Shown here: positions 1 to 11,744 of the stretch, piece by piece | Numbering within the stretch: the stretch's first letter is position 1 | Layout: each line of letters begins with the position of its first letter | Origin: Delphinapterus leucas | Taxonomy: Eukaryota; Chordata; Mammalia; Artiodactyla; Monodontidae | Direction: 5' to 3' | Assembly: GCF_002288925.2 (NCBI RefSeq) | Contig: NW_022098000.1 | Span: forward strand, 4,555,827-4,619,826 | DNA: 64,000 bases | Notes under the pieces: generated by a model | Told to the model about the DNA's origin: nothing | The model's input: only the letters and a program-made list of their open reading frames with translations | Databases searched by the model: none | Made by a program: the position numbers and the translations under genes

Positions 1-287
1 AGAGAGCTAGAGCTTTCCACCAGTGGCTAAATTAGGCGACCACACTGGGACCAGTGTGCACCACCCGTGTTTCTCTAGGTAAAGGATATTTAAAGGATTC
101 CTGTGAACTATCCTGAGACAGTCTGGGGCTATCTTAAAGGGGATTTACCCAAGGTGGGCGATGGATCCCCACTGCCAAGAAAGGCTCTCTCTGGGTTAGA
201 TTGCCCAAGCTAAGGGGAAACTAATACCCACTAATGCTTTGGGAGTTAAATCCTCCTCTGATTTATTTATTTATTTTATTGAGAGCC
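1..287. other. Unassigned sequence, no gene seen
   Basis: Moderately GC-rich opening stretch ending in a short ATTT repeat next to a TG microsatellite. It has no open frame of note, and I do not match it to a repeat family. Its proximity to the LTR-like block downstream makes an old retroviral non-coding remnant possible, but nothing here proves it. Confidence 0.4.
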
Positions 288-320
<33 letters not shown>

Positions 321-323
321 TGT
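288..323. repeat. (TG)n microsatellite
   Basis: About 36 bases of alternating TG with one TA interruption. It is a simple repeat, likely length-polymorphic. Confidence 0.95.
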
Positions 324-812
324 TGTGCAAAGTCCTTTACTTAAAGCTTTAGCGCTAGATCTATTTCAAAATTCCACATTTTTTAGTATATATAGGTCAA
401 AACACAATATATGTTACATATTATAAACATACCTATAATCAAACACATTATTATAATATACATATTTTGCAGTGAAATATGAATATTTTACTAATAGGCT
501 GCCTTAGTTCAGATCCAGTTTTGATCTAAATGAATTATGCAAACTCTGAGTTTTCAGAATTGTTTTAAAGTAATGTGGACCTGTGCAGATTATACTCACA
601 ACTGAACACAGGGAAAGTTCACTTCTGTTACTTTTCATTTTGTCTCCATTTGGGTAAACTTGAAAAAACTTGTTTTCTCTCAGCCTTGGTTACTACAATT
701 TAAAATAGGAGGACTGAGCTAGATCAGAAATCACAAATGCAAATGTCTTCAGAGGACGGGTTATAGAAATGCGTGAAGCAGCCAGCTGCATATGGTACTG
801 TCAATGAAAACA
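324..812. other. Unassigned AT-rich sequence
   Basis: AT-rich non-coding DNA. I see no gene, RNA or recognisable repeat. Confidence 0.4.
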
Positions 813-1480
813 TGTTGCCTGCCGTATCAGCAAACAAAGGATGTTGCAGCCATTAAGCCCTCACATTACAGCTGCCCCTGATGGTGAGACCTGAGGAAGC
901 TCAGGATAAAAGCAGGATGCCCGCCATCTAGCAGTCAGTCACTGCGGCCCCCCTGATGGTGCACCCTGAGGAAACTCGGATGAGAAAACACAGGATGCTG
1001 CCCCAGACAGCTGACGTTCATATCAAAGGAATGATTTTGGTAAGCCCGGAGTTTTGCATCTTCCCAGACATAGAAGAGCACTAAATTCATTAACTTGAGA
1101 TGTCTGGTTTTCTTTCATTAACAGTAATCTTTTGATGTTCCAACTACCTGGTTTTTGTTGCAAAAACTCCTGTTTATCCTGGCTCCTCCCTTACCTCTTA
1201 GGAGTAATCTCTCAGAGCTATCTGAGAGGCTGCATCCCAGGCTTAAATCTTCAGTTTTGTTCACTAAATAAAACATAATTCTCAACTTTTAGGTTGTCCT
1301 TTTTTTTTTTTTTCCAGTCAACAGCACCATAGTAAGAGCTGGCAAGGCTGTGGTGGATTGGAACACCTCATGTCCAGAGGCATCCATATTCAGGAGAACG
1401 TCAACGTCCTCTGAGGATCAAACAGCACATCTGTGGACAGGTTCTCTGACCTGCTGCCTGGGGAGGATAACTTAACCTGT
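813..1480 (+). mobile_element. Endogenous-retrovirus-like LTR (probable solo LTR)
   Basis: The block begins TGTTGCC. It has two imperfect 46-49 bp direct repeats (875-920 and 950-998) like a U3 enhancer duplication, then a short pyrimidine-rich region, a polyadenylation signal AATAAA at 1267-1272, and a T-rich stretch ending near CAGTCAACA. This order (U3 repeats, AATAAA, U5-like tail) fits a gammaretrovirus-type (class I) ERV LTR in plus orientation. I see no gag, pol or env frame next to it, so it is most likely a solo LTR. The 3' boundary is uncertain: about 1325 if U5 ends at GTCAACA, about 1480 if the following sequence belongs to it. Confidence 0.55.
1267..1272 (+). promoter_or_regulatory. 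Polyadenylation signal AATAAA of the LTR
   Basis: Perfect AATAAA hexamer in the expected R-region position of the LTR-like element, followed about 25 bases later by a T-rich tract. Confidence 0.55.
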
Positions 1481-2868
1481 GTCCTTCCTCAACTTGTATT
1501 CTTCAACACTGCTCTCAAACTCCACACACGATGCTTGTACATCACATAAAGTTATCCTTTGAAGCAGTCTCCTACTTGCTTTTTCCTCCTTTGTTATTTC
1601 CCTACTGAAATCATTACTATCTTTCCTTTCTCATTCATTTATATTTTTTTTCTATCCAGTAAGATTAAATACTCAGAGCTTCATTTTATGACAATATGAA
1701 AAAGCCAGGAGTTTGATGAAACTAATCCAAAGAATTCCAAAATGGGTCAAAGCAAATTCAAAGGGAAAAAATAATTGAGTCTAGGATTATGAAATCACTT
1801 TCCTCCAATTTCAAGCAATGGAGTTGTTGGACCATTAGAAGCAAGCTTTGATAAGAAGCCCTCTATTCTACAATATTAGAAAAATAATAAAGCATTCCAT
1901 CCCACACACTGCAAACTCTTCACTCACTGAAAGCATTCATATCTGCTACGCTCCCCTTCAAAATTCACAGTGTTCTACCATGGGGGGGTGGTATTTCAGA
2001 GTTCAGTGGGATTTCTCTGCTTTTCATCAGATTTTTGACACTTTGGGAGGCAAATTTCACTTATGATGGCCTTAAAAATCCCAAGTATTCAAGGAATGCT
2101 CCTTTTCTTACTACTATTTCTCTCTGACATGCCCGGTTCTGCCTTACATTTTCTTCATGTGTGAAGTGATGAAGAAAAGGCAGTTCAGAATTAAATCATC
2201 CAGCATTTCGTTTCGAAACTTTTTTTCCCTACAGTGTGCATTTCTTCCTATGCTGTGGGTGTTTATGTCTGGGTCGTGCTCAAACTTTTGGACCTGTTTA
2301 CATGCAACTGGCGATCAAGCTAAGTAGTGCAAATCCTTTCCCTTTGCGATGAATACTGAATTTGCTTCTCTCTATGACATTTGGCTAAGGAGAAGGACAG
2401 AGCAATTCCATGGTTGAGGGAGAGATCAGGGCCGAGGTCTGATGATTCTGAATGAAAAGATATCATTTGGCTAACGATATAAAATTCTGACTCTCCACAT
2501 TTCACAATCCCTTGTGTTTGCCAGTGAACAAAAATAAAAGTTTGTACTTAATACTTGTGGATTTAGTTATTCACACACGGATTCATGAGCTAACTTAGTG
2601 CTTGGTATTAAGAAGGATCCAATAAGAAATCTAAGGCCATCCCTGATTAGCTTCAGTAAGGCACCTACCACAGTATCTAACACCAAACAGAAACAAAGAT
2701 AAAACTAAGGATTCTTAAAATGATTCTCACATCCATAAATAAGGGGCAAGGAATAGAGGAGGTACAGACAGTCCTGTGTTCTCACTTCTCCCTTAATCTA
2801 CCTTTACCAAATGGGCTTTGACAAGAGGTGAGCTTTCCATACTGGCTGGGGCTACAGAGCAGGGGGAA

Positions 2869-2872
<4 letters not shown>
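1481..2872. other. Unassigned non-coding sequence
   Basis: About 1.4 kb of AT-rich DNA with only short chance open frames (72 aa or less). No repeat family is recognised. Confidence 0.4.

Positions 2873-2903
<31 letters not shown>
2873..2903. repeat. (TG)n microsatellite
   Basis: Uninterrupted TG dinucleotide run of about 31 bases. Confidence 0.95.
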
Positions 2904-2905
<2 letters not shown>

Positions 2906-3456
2906 TAAGGAAAGAAAGAGCAATGATTTCTGAAAGACAAGGATTCTTAAAATTTGCATGAATCAAATTACATCTGTATTATATTATTTTGATAATGTTG
3001 TGATCAGTGACTGGGTAAAACCCTGATCTTATTATGTCTCTAAGTAGAGACTTAGGATACATATTTTCTTCTTCACACTTCATAATTTGATTCTGGGAGG
3101 ATGAATCTATACACAGAAAGCTAAATATCAATGCATAGTATAATACAGAGATTTCAAGAGGCAAAACACATATTTGATAGGGGCCTTAAATTGGGGGATT
3201 CAGAAAAGAAGTAGAGACCGTGAGGGTCCTGCATACCTAGGACTTTGGCATCAATTGGTACCAGCTAGTGACTCCCATCCTTCTGTAAAGACACAGTAAA
3301 AAATAACTGTAGGTCCTGAGGTGTATGTGTTTTATTTATGTCTTTGGATTACTCTCTGCCTCCTGCCAAAGCCTGGGGTTTCCTTTGACCCATCGCTCCC
3401 TGGAATCCTGAGTCTGCTGTGGTACCTGTGGTATCTCTTGCCTTAACACTGTTTCA
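2904..3456. other. Unassigned non-coding sequence
   Basis: No gene or identifiable repeat; ordinary intergenic or intronic DNA up to the start of the L1 fragment. Confidence 0.4.
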
Positions 3457-3990
3457 ACAGATGAATGGATAAAGAAGGTGTGGTACATATATACTATGGA
3501 ATATTAGCCATCAAAAAGAATGAAATAATGCCATTTGCAGCAACATGGATGGACCTTGAGATTATCATACTAAGTGAAGTAAGTCAGACAGAGAAAGACA
3601 AATACCATATGATATCACTTGTATGTGGAATCTAAAATATGACACAAACGAACCTATCTATGAAACAGACATGGACTCACGGACATAGAGAACAGACTTA
3701 TGGTTGCCAAGGGGTAGGAGGAGAAGATGAAGGAAGGAATGGGAGTTTGGGATTAGCAGATACAAACTATCACATATGAAATGGATAAACAACAAGGTCC
3801 TACTGTATAGAACAGGGAAATATATTCAATATTCTATGATAAACCATAATGGAAAAGAATATGAAAAAGAATATATATTATATGGATATAATATATATCA
3901 GTTATATATGTATATCTGAGTCACTTTGCTGTAGAGAAGAAATTAACAAACATTGTAAATCAACTATACTTCAATAATTATTTTTTAAAT
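3457..3990 (+). mobile_element. 5'-truncated L1 LINE (ORF2 tail plus 3' UTR)
   Basis: Starts inside the end of ORF2 (sequence for a DEWIKK..WYIY-like stretch, then the [19 protein letters not shown] region) and runs through the 3' UTR, with the typical TACTGTATAG(C/A)ACAGGGAAAT block, to an A-rich end near 3990. About 530 bp. The coding part has stops and cannot make a product. No convincing target-site duplication was found. Confidence 0.9.
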
Positions 3991-4960
3991 GTGAAAAAAA
4001 CTTAGTTGTATTGTTCAAAAGATTTCAAACTACACTTCAGCACAGAAACTGTAAAGGAGACTCTTCCAGCTTTTTGGAATGAGGTCATAATTTCAGGGGC
4101 TCACCAAGCTGTGCAGGGGAGGATGAGAAAAGTTGGAAAAAAATTTAGAAGTCACGTCAGCTCACATATGTACTCTGAATTCAGGGAGTGCATACTTGGG
4201 AATGTTCACCCTACATATCCTCTGCAGCTCGGGGATGTCTACTTCTGATTATATATGATCCTGAGCCAGGTCCATGTGGAGATGGAAAAGGCAGCTGTCT
4301 ACACATTGAAATTTGAAAATTCCTCCTACCAGTCTGTCACTATGCCCGGAGCAACAACTACTGTAATCCCTCATCTGAGATGAGGCACTGTGTCCTCAAG
4401 AAAACTTTGCTAATAAGAAAAGGGAGTGACTTGTTTATTCATTACAGCTCTATCTTAATTAGGGATATTCTGGTTGCAAGTAACAAAAGCATCTTTCAAA
4501 TATGCATAAAATAGTTTATTGTAAAGTAATTGAGACATCTCTCAATGCAAGAATAGGAACAGCCAGGATCAGAGGTGGGGGCACTACAGAGGAAAGCTAC
4601 CAGAAACAGAAAACTCTTTTTAAAAAATTCTCTCTTTCAATTCCCCACCACCGCCACTGGGGCTGCACAGTCTCTGATGCTCCTCTTTGAAATGCTGCCA
4701 TTTCTCTCTGTCCATGTTTCTTTGAGAATATGGCAGCCACACAATGTCAGCCTCAGCTCCTGAGTTTAAATCCCCTCACTCCAGGCGAATAGGCCAGAAG
4801 GAATTAGACCAGCTCTGTCTTAACTGAATTTTGGAGAGACTGAATCTTGTTGGCTCAGCATTAGTCCTGTGTCTACCCTTGGCTTGACTAATAATGAACA
4901 AGAGTCTAAGAACATTCCCCATATGTGTGCAGCAGCCCAGACTGGTAGGTTTCTGTTTGT
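3991..4960. other. Unassigned non-coding sequence
   Basis: Nearly 1 kb between two L1 fragments. Open frames of 62-80 aa match nothing I know and look like chance. No RNA gene or regulatory site is recognised. Confidence 0.4.
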
Positions 4961-5445
4961 TTCTTAAAATTCTTTACTGAAGTATAGTTGATTTACAGTA
5001 TTGTGTAATTTCAGCTGTATGGCACAGAGATTCAGTTATATATACATGTGTGTACTGTTTTTCAGACTCTTCTCCCATATACGTTATTACAGAATATTGA
5101 GTAGAGTTCCCTGTGCTATATAGTAGTTCCTTGTTGGTTATCTATTTTATATATAGTAGTGTGTATATGTTAATCCCAACCTCCTAATTTATCTCTCTCC
5201 CACCTCCCTTTCCCCTTTGGTAACCATAAATTTATTTTCTGTGCCTGTAAGTCTTGTCTGAGAAATAAGTTCACTTGTGTCTTCTTTTTTTCTTTTAGAA
5301 TCTACATATATCATAAGGTATTTGTCTTTGTCTGACTTACTTCACTTAGTATTATAATCTCTAGGTCCATCCATGTTGCTGAAAATGGCATTATTTCATT
5401 CTTTCTGATGGCTGAGTAATATTCCATTGTATATATATACGCCAC
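4961..5445 (-). mobile_element. 5'-truncated L1 LINE, minus strand
   Basis: Reads in reverse from an A-tail remnant (T-rich at 4961) through the 3' UTR (AAGTATAGTTGATTTACAGT signature) into the last ORF2 codons, ending at the reverse complement of GTGGCGTATATA. About 485 bp, non-coding now. Confidence 0.9.
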
Positions 5446-6478
5446 ATGAAGCAGTTTTCACAGAAGTAGGACTTTTGTGAATTGAATAAATTCTTCCAAA
5501 GTTATCTACAATAGATTCACTAAAGCCCACTATGCAGGGTGAGGGTCTTAGATTAGCAGAACATGGTCTGGCATAAAGGAAGAAAGATTGCACTTTTTGA
5601 AGGAGTAGGGAAGTATGACAGTATTGGGGACCTCAGTGTTGGCTTGGCTTGGAAAGAGGTGTCCAGTGACAGGGCAGCTTCAGCAAGTGAGGGTGAGACC
5701 CACCAAGGGGAAGGAAAGCTCTGAAGACTAACACTGCATGGAGGAGGGCTTGTGGCCTCAAATGACACACTCTCCAACACGTTGGGTAAATTTCCTCCCT
5801 GTACTATTCTTACTCATTGGGAAAAATCAGCAGCTAAATGACTTTCTTGCTCAGGTTACTGGGTAACTTCTAGGGAACATTTGAAAAGGCTTGACTCTTC
5901 TAGCAATTTTGCAAGTAAGATGTGAATAATCATCATTCCATGAATTAATAGTTTTCTGGAAAATTTCAGTGGCCAAGTATTTTTGAGAATCACAAGGCAA
6001 GGCAAAACTTAACAGGAAGTATGATTGTAGTAAAGCTTCTCAGAGCTTTTAAGATGCTTCTGCTCACGTTTTAACAGTGCACAGCCTTCTTTGACCAGGT
6101 CCCTATGTTCTCACAGCATTTTTAGGGGCTGCTTTTCTACAGATCATATTTTGAGAGGCTAACCAGAAATGGTAATGGATCTTCTATGTATAATAAAAGC
6201 AAAAGCCAACTTGGATGCAGATATATGTTACATGGAAAGTACCATGATCCCAGATAAGGAGAATGGTTTTATGAACAAGTTCAGAAACATTCTCAAGCTC
6301 TTGTAGGAGAGGCAGCTCATAAGAGGACTGGACAGAAAACCCGGAGGTGATTTGTGGTCCTGTTTCCATCTTATAGTTTACAGGATATTCAACAAAATCA
6401 CTTCCGTTGTGAGCCTGGGGTCATGGGCCACTCGTAAAATGTCTGTCTTGTTGTAATCACAGTGCTGGCACAGGAATT
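5446..6478. other. Unassigned non-coding sequence
   Basis: About 1 kb with only chance open frames of 75 aa or less. No repeat was recognised by eye. Confidence 0.4.
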
Positions 6479-6628
6479 AAAAACATAGTGTAGGGAATTC
6501 CCTGGTGATCCAGTGGTTAGGACTCGGTGCTTTCACTGCTGTGCCCCAGGTTCAAACCCTGGTCCGGGAACTAAGATCCCACAAACTGCATGGCACAGTC
6601 AAAACAAACAAACAAAAAACAAAGTATA
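6479..6628 (+). mobile_element. CHR-2 type SINE (tRNA-derived) with target duplications
   Basis: Begins GGGAATTCCCTGGTGATCCA at 6493 and ends in an (AAAC)n tail. The tRNA-derived head has an A-box-like region (GTGATCCAGTGGTTAGGA) and a B box GGTTCAAACCC at 6549-6559, which would form the internal Pol III promoter. Imperfect 14-bp target-site duplications flank it (6479-6492 and 6615-6628; 12 of 14 match). Such SINEs use L1 enzymes to move. It has no coding capacity. Confidence 0.85.
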
Positions 6629-7079
6629 TGTGAAAATATCTTGTAAATCAGAAACTACTGTGCTAAATGTTTTCTCCAAGTCTAGCCAGTGCAAGTGTGA
6701 AACAGGCTCAGTACTTAATAAATGTTGCTGCTTCACCAATCACTGATATCTTAAATTGTCATGATGTTGGCACAAGTTATCCTTATGTGAAATTATCATA
6801 ACTCTACATAGCTTTTAAAAGAAAATTTGTATAAGCTCAATATAGAATACTAAAGAACAGATAAAAACATAGTACTAATTACATGTAATCATACCAAACC
6901 AATTATTTTACATATGATTTATCCTGGAATTGTTAAAAAAGAGTTCATAGGTTTCACCTAGCACTAAACTCTGCATTTTCCCATGTTTCTATATAACGTT
7001 CATAGTAACTAGAAAATATTCTAATGTCTTATGCCATATGATTTAGCCATTTACCTGTTAAAATAACTTTTATTGATTG
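6629..7079. other. Unassigned AT-rich sequence
   Basis: No gene or recognisable repeat. Confidence 0.4.
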
Positions 7080-7320
7080 ATTATTATGTGTGAAACCCCA
7101 AGATAAATGCTTTATTTGCATTATCTTTAATCCTCACTAAAGCCTTATGAGATTAATATTATTATTATTTCCATTTTATGGATTGCAAAATTGAGGCTCT
7201 GAAAAGTTATATAAGATCTTATAAGTTATATAAGTTTTCCTAAGATCACACAGGTAGAAAGTGACAGAGCTAGACTCCAAATTAATGTCAGTTTGGATTC
7301 AAATTGTTTCCAATTTTATT
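7080..7320 (+). repeat. MIR relic
   Basis: Degenerate match by eye to the MIR core in plus orientation: a TAATCCTCACTAAAGCCTTA segment, a run of ATT with TCCATTTTATGGATTGC, then GATCACACAGGTAGAAAGTG. MIR is an ancient mammalian tRNA-derived SINE. Boundaries are approximate. Confidence 0.65.
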
Positions 7321-7639
7321 TTAAATATTTCTTTAATAAATGCCTTTTCATGTAGTTCTTTATTCTTTTTCCTTGTAATAAATTTATTTCTAGTATAAAT
7401 TCCTGGAGATGGTTTTACTGGCTCAAAAAATGTACATTACTTTGTATCTCTTGATATTACTGTACTCAAATTACAATTTATTTTAATTCAAGATCCACTG
7501 ATCTTTTATTAGTCTTGATTTTATAATCTGTAAGTCAAGTGTTTAATTCTCCTTTTCTAAGAGGAAACAACAGAAGGAATACTGATATGTTTTAACTAAT
7601 AAGAACACTATGTACAGTATTTAAACATTACTATAAAAA
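7321..7639. other. Unassigned AT-rich sequence
   Basis: Very AT-rich. No gene or repeat family assigned. Confidence 0.35.
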
Positions 7640-7745
7640 TTTCATTCATACATTCAATCAACAAATATTTTGCAAACATACTGTGTGCATGGCATCAATT
7701 TATAGCAAATGTCTTTATCCCTGAGCATTCTGAAATTGTAATATT
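7640..7745 (-). repeat. L2 LINE 3'-end relic
   Basis: Contains ATTCAATCAACAAATATTTT followed by ACTGTGTGCATGGCA, which reads in reverse as the L2 3' end (GTGCCTGGCACATAGT..AATAAATATTTGTTGAATG-like). Short and degenerate. Confidence 0.5.
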
Positions 7746-8193
7746 CCTTTTTAGATTCCAATGTTTAACCATCTTATTTTGTGAAATTTTCTATCTTTCT
7801 ACCCTTTTCTATTTCTTTCACTCTGATTAAAATTTTTTCCGGGTGGGAGGTGGAGTTAGAGAACAGCAGATAGTATTTTCTAAAAGTAATTCCCATCTAA
7901 TTAGAGGAATATTTCTCAATCTATTCTATGGAAAACTCATTCCATGGAAAGTTCTGTGAAGAAAGGATTCATTGTCAAAGTTTTGGGACTCTGCAAAATG
8001 TACCCTCTTTTAGAGTCAATTGACAATTAGCATCTGAAAGCCCAAAGAAAGCCTTTAAAAAATAGATATAGTTCAGTTTATTTAATTCAGAGTTTCTCAA
8101 ACATATTTGACCATAAAACTCATTTTCAAGAGCGTCATCTGACACTAGTGCTACCAGCAAACACAGCAGCTGCAGCTACAGTCCATTGACTTT
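7746..8193. other. Unassigned non-coding sequence
   Basis: No feature that I can support. Confidence 0.35.
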
Positions 8194-8400
8194 AAAAGCC
8201 AATTCTAGCATCTCCCTCCCTCCCACCCTCCCTATCCCACCCCTCTAGGTGGTCATGAAGCACTGAGCTGCAAGAGGGAAGAGGTATGGGGACATATGTA
8301 TATGTATAACTGATTCACTTTCATATAAAGCAGAAACTGACACACCATTGTAAAGCAATTATACTCTAATAAAGATGTTTAAAAAAAAAAGCCAATTCTA
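8194..8400 (+). mobile_element. Short L1 3'-end insertion with inverted 5' part
   Basis: A perfect 14-bp direct repeat AAAAGCCAATTCTA (8194-8207 and 8387-8400) brackets about 180 bp of L1 3' UTR. The right part (about 8273-8386) reads forward and ends in AATAAAGATGTTT plus an A-tail. The left part (8208-8272) is the immediately upstream L1 3'-UTR segment in reverse orientation. This is the twin-priming layout of an L1 insertion. On the bottom strand the target reads TTTT/AAA, the preferred L1 endonuclease site. Confidence 0.85.
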
Positions 8401-9929
8401 TTCCACTGTATAGCAGGAATTGCTGAGAAGTCTGGGAACATTGATTCAATTATCCTAATTTCTTTGGGCCTTACTAACCTATAGGGCAAACCAGAGCATA
8501 TTAATGGAAATAACTCAAATTTCACTCGTGCATTGATTCTATTACATGAAGCAGGACCTGTTTGTGAACTGTCCATATAAACACATGTGAGTTCACCAGT
8601 CTGTATGTGTGTGTATATGCACACATGAATTTAATTTTGAGGGAGACAGAAGGGCAGTTTTTAGGAGGCATTTCACATGTTCACAAATAAGCCCACTTCC
8701 ACTGACGTCCTGTTGCTAATAGAGTACCTGTGGTTACTGACACTGGCCCACAGGGATCCAAAGTCTCTCCTGCCCACTGTCACCTTCACAGGGCACCAAC
8801 TCCCTTGTTATATATCTAGGAGTTGGGAGGAAATGCCTCCCTTGACTTTGGGAATTCTCTGTTAAAGTACTTACTGAGCTTAACTATTTTAAGAGGTTTT
8901 AGTGAACTAGCTCTTACAGTTATAATTCTGTGCCTTGAATAACTACTTCCTCTGGCCACTAAAATTCTTCAGGGTCTGCTTGTAATAAACGGCTTCTTTA
9001 CCTGGGATGAGTTCTCTCCCAGAAGCCTCCTCGGTCTTGCAAACAGTCTTCTGTCTGACCAATGGTTCTCCCAACGCTCTTGATGATGTCTAAAGTGGAC
9101 ACATTTTATGATGTTTTTCAGGTGTTGAAATTTTCATTCATATAACCTTCTGTTGGATCACTCTGCTGCTTCTCTCAGTTTTCTGGCCAGGAACCTAGCT
9201 GTGCACAAATTTTTGGCTGAAGCTGAGATCACAAGTCCAAAAATATGTTATAAAAATTGTGGTACCCCCTGTCCATAATAGGATGATTCACCTCCATCCA
9301 GATCAGGACTTTGTCCTTAAAGGACTCCCAAGTTCATGATTACAAATTCCCTTTAAAACTGACCTTTGATTCTAAGCTAATCTGATTCTGTTTGAACCCT
9401 CTTGTATTCATCTGACATCCTTGGTTTCAGTTCTCTTTCACTTTGTATCTGAATTCTGTCTTTCGCTTCATCAGATTGCAAACCCAGTCTGGAAAACTCA
9501 ATACATTGATCTGCCAAATTTGGTTTTGAATTGCCCATTCTGGTTCACACTGCCCAGTGGTCTAGGCTTCCTGCTTACCACATGGAAGGAAATCAGGTGA
9601 TTGTTACTTACGAAGTCAATGGCTATATTTTCAATTTCCCTCTTCCTCAACAACTGTCTGCTAGTTTTATATTGCTGATCAGGTATTAGTCCTGAAACTC
9701 CCTGGCAATAGTGACTCTCTATTTGTCTTACTCTACTTTCTGTGTCTCTTAGCATCTCTTCCTCTATGCTTCCCATCTGTGGTTTCTTCTTGTGGAGTGT
9801 CTCCAGTCTTCTTTTCTTCACAGTTCTCCAGTGAAAATCACTCTCATCCTTAATAATTCAGCTCTTGCTGTGTACAGAAGGCTATAAGATTCATTTTTAA
9901 CCTTTGCCCTTTGTTCCAGGACTTGAAAA
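8401..9929. other. Unassigned non-coding sequence
   Basis: About 1.5 kb. A 107-aa minus-strand frame at 9498-9821 has no recognisable domain and no sign of a gene around it. Parts such as 8680-9060 may be an old unlisted repeat, but I cannot name one. Confidence 0.4.
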
Positions 9930-10760
9930 CTTACTCCCCTTTGAGTATCTCTACATGGATGCCTGGTGCCCAAAACCCAGCATGTCTAAAATCAACACTT
10001 CATGCTCCCTTCCACATGGCTCTCCTTAAGTGCTCTTGCTAATCATCCATTTCCAAGTCTTAAACTCTCAGACATTTTTGAATCTTCCCCTTTGACTCAT
10101 CCTCCACATGCTGTCATTGAGTTTACCTCTATTTCCTTTTCCCCCATTTTTATTCCTGCTAAAGCCATAGTTTACACTCTCTTGTCTCTCAGATTAAGTT
10201 TCTCCCCTATTTGGTCACCCTACCAACAGTCTTTTCTATACACAAGCTACTTTACATACTACTGTTGAACAATTTTCCTCAACTGCAGTACTTCTTCTTT
10301 GACTATAAAGTCAAAACCTGGCTCTTAATAATCTATACTATATACCAACATACTTTTCCAAATGTGTTTAGAAATCTTTGTATTTAAAGGCTACAATCCA
10401 AATGACTTCTTGCTGTGCTCTACATATGTACCAAGTTTTCAGCCTTGATGGCTTTACTTATGATGCTTCCCTGTATTGGAATGTCCCTTTTCCTTCCAGA
10501 TCATGTTATCATGTCCAACACAATTTTCCCTATTATACTTATTATTTATATTACCATATTCCTTATTATAATATTTCCTTATGTTTTTCTCCTCAAACAC
10601 TACCCTTCAGTGAAGCTTTTCATAGGGCAACTATTCAGAAAAAACTTTTGCTTCAATTCACCTCACATAGTACTTTATGGAAACTTCCCTTTAGGTATCT
10701 ATTTCTCCGACCTTTTATCATAATTATAAGTGTGGTTGTATATTTTCCCTTCTAGAGGTT
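9930..10760 (+). repeat. L2 LINE relic (3' region)
   Basis: Degenerate pyrimidine-rich sequence with L2-like order in plus orientation: TCTTCCCCTTTGACTCATCC early, then GGAATGTCCCTTTTCCTTCC, then CTTCAGTGAAGCTTTTCATA and the later 3' part. Two overlapping open frames (125 and 102 aa) lie in it but are not conserved L2 protein and should be ignored. Confidence 0.55.
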
Positions 10761-11405
10761 ATGTTAGTTGAAGAAAGATTTCATAAAACTTATTTATCTT
10801 TGTTTACTTCACTAAACAATGCATTATTCAAGTTTTCCTGTAGGCTAACTAGTAATTTTTAAAGATTTTAAAATAGATTGATATAGTAAAAAAATGTCAT
10901 GTTTCTGTTAAGCTTACTATTTATTAATTAACCAAACTTGCAAGTTTTTGCTGTCACAAAGTTTCTGCTGTGGAGATTGAATTAATGTTGCCTTAAGGAT
11001 AAAGCTTGACTTAACACATTCAATTATCTGAATTTGTTGGATGTGATTAAAGAATAAGTATTGGCCCTGTCAAATTGTTTTACAAATTAAATTACTTTCA
11101 TAAAGGACAAAGAATATGATGAACTGAAGAATAAGGTTTAGCAAAGATGATGCCAGATTCTTCTAAAGTACCCATGTAACTAAGTGAATTAAAGGATAGA
11201 GAGTCAAATACAGGACTCTGCTGAAACTCTGATGAGGAGAGTAGGAGCTGTAGCATCAATTATAAACACCCCGTGGCCTAGCCAGAGAAAAAGTCCGGGA
11301 AAAACAGAAATAAAAAAAACCAAAAACTTGAGCTCTTCTTTTTCAACTTAGGCTTTAATACTGCATGCCTATAACCAACACTATGTAGAAATAGACAGAA
11401 TAATA
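10761..11405. other. Unassigned AT-rich sequence
   Basis: No gene or clear repeat. Confidence 0.35.
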
Positions 11406-11650
11406 CAAATTAAAAGGAAATATTAACTAACATCTACTTAATGCTTGCCAAGTACTAGACACTGTTCTAAGTGTCTTGGATATATTCCTCATTTAATTCT
11501 CACAACTCTGTATATAGGTACCACTATTAACCTTTTTTCACATTGGAAGAAAACTAAGGCACAGACTAGCTAAGTAATTTTTCAGAATCATACAGGATAC
11601 CTTCTGAAAATACTGAATTTTAATTCAGGCAATTGGGCTCCAGGGCATGC
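11406..11650 (+). repeat. MIR relic
   Basis: MIR-like order in plus orientation: ACTAACATCTACTTAATGCT, CTAGACACTGTTCTAAGTG, TTTAATTCTCACAACTCTG, then AAACTAAGGCACAGACTAGC and AATCATACAGG. Fairly complete for a MIR. Confidence 0.7.
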
Positions 11651-11744
11651 AATCATTATACTATACTCTATTGTGCTTTACAGATAGAATGATCTTCCCC
11701 AACTTATCATCTTAGAGAACATGCAAGAAAATGAGCAACATTCA

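Noticed and set aside
6493..6570. tRNA-like sequence with A and B boxes
   Set aside because: It is the tRNA-derived head of a CHR-2 SINE with an (AAAC)n tail and target duplications, not a tRNA gene: no complete cloverleaf or anticodon arm is evident.
9498..9821. 107-aa minus-strand open frame outside clear repeats
   Set aside because: No domain, signal or coiled coil that I recognise, no nearby exon-like sequence, and length within chance expectation for AT-rich DNA read in six frames.
10378..10755. 125-aa frame
   Set aside because: Lies in a pyrimidine-rich L2 3' relic with an overlapping frame of similar length; neither resembles L2 protein.
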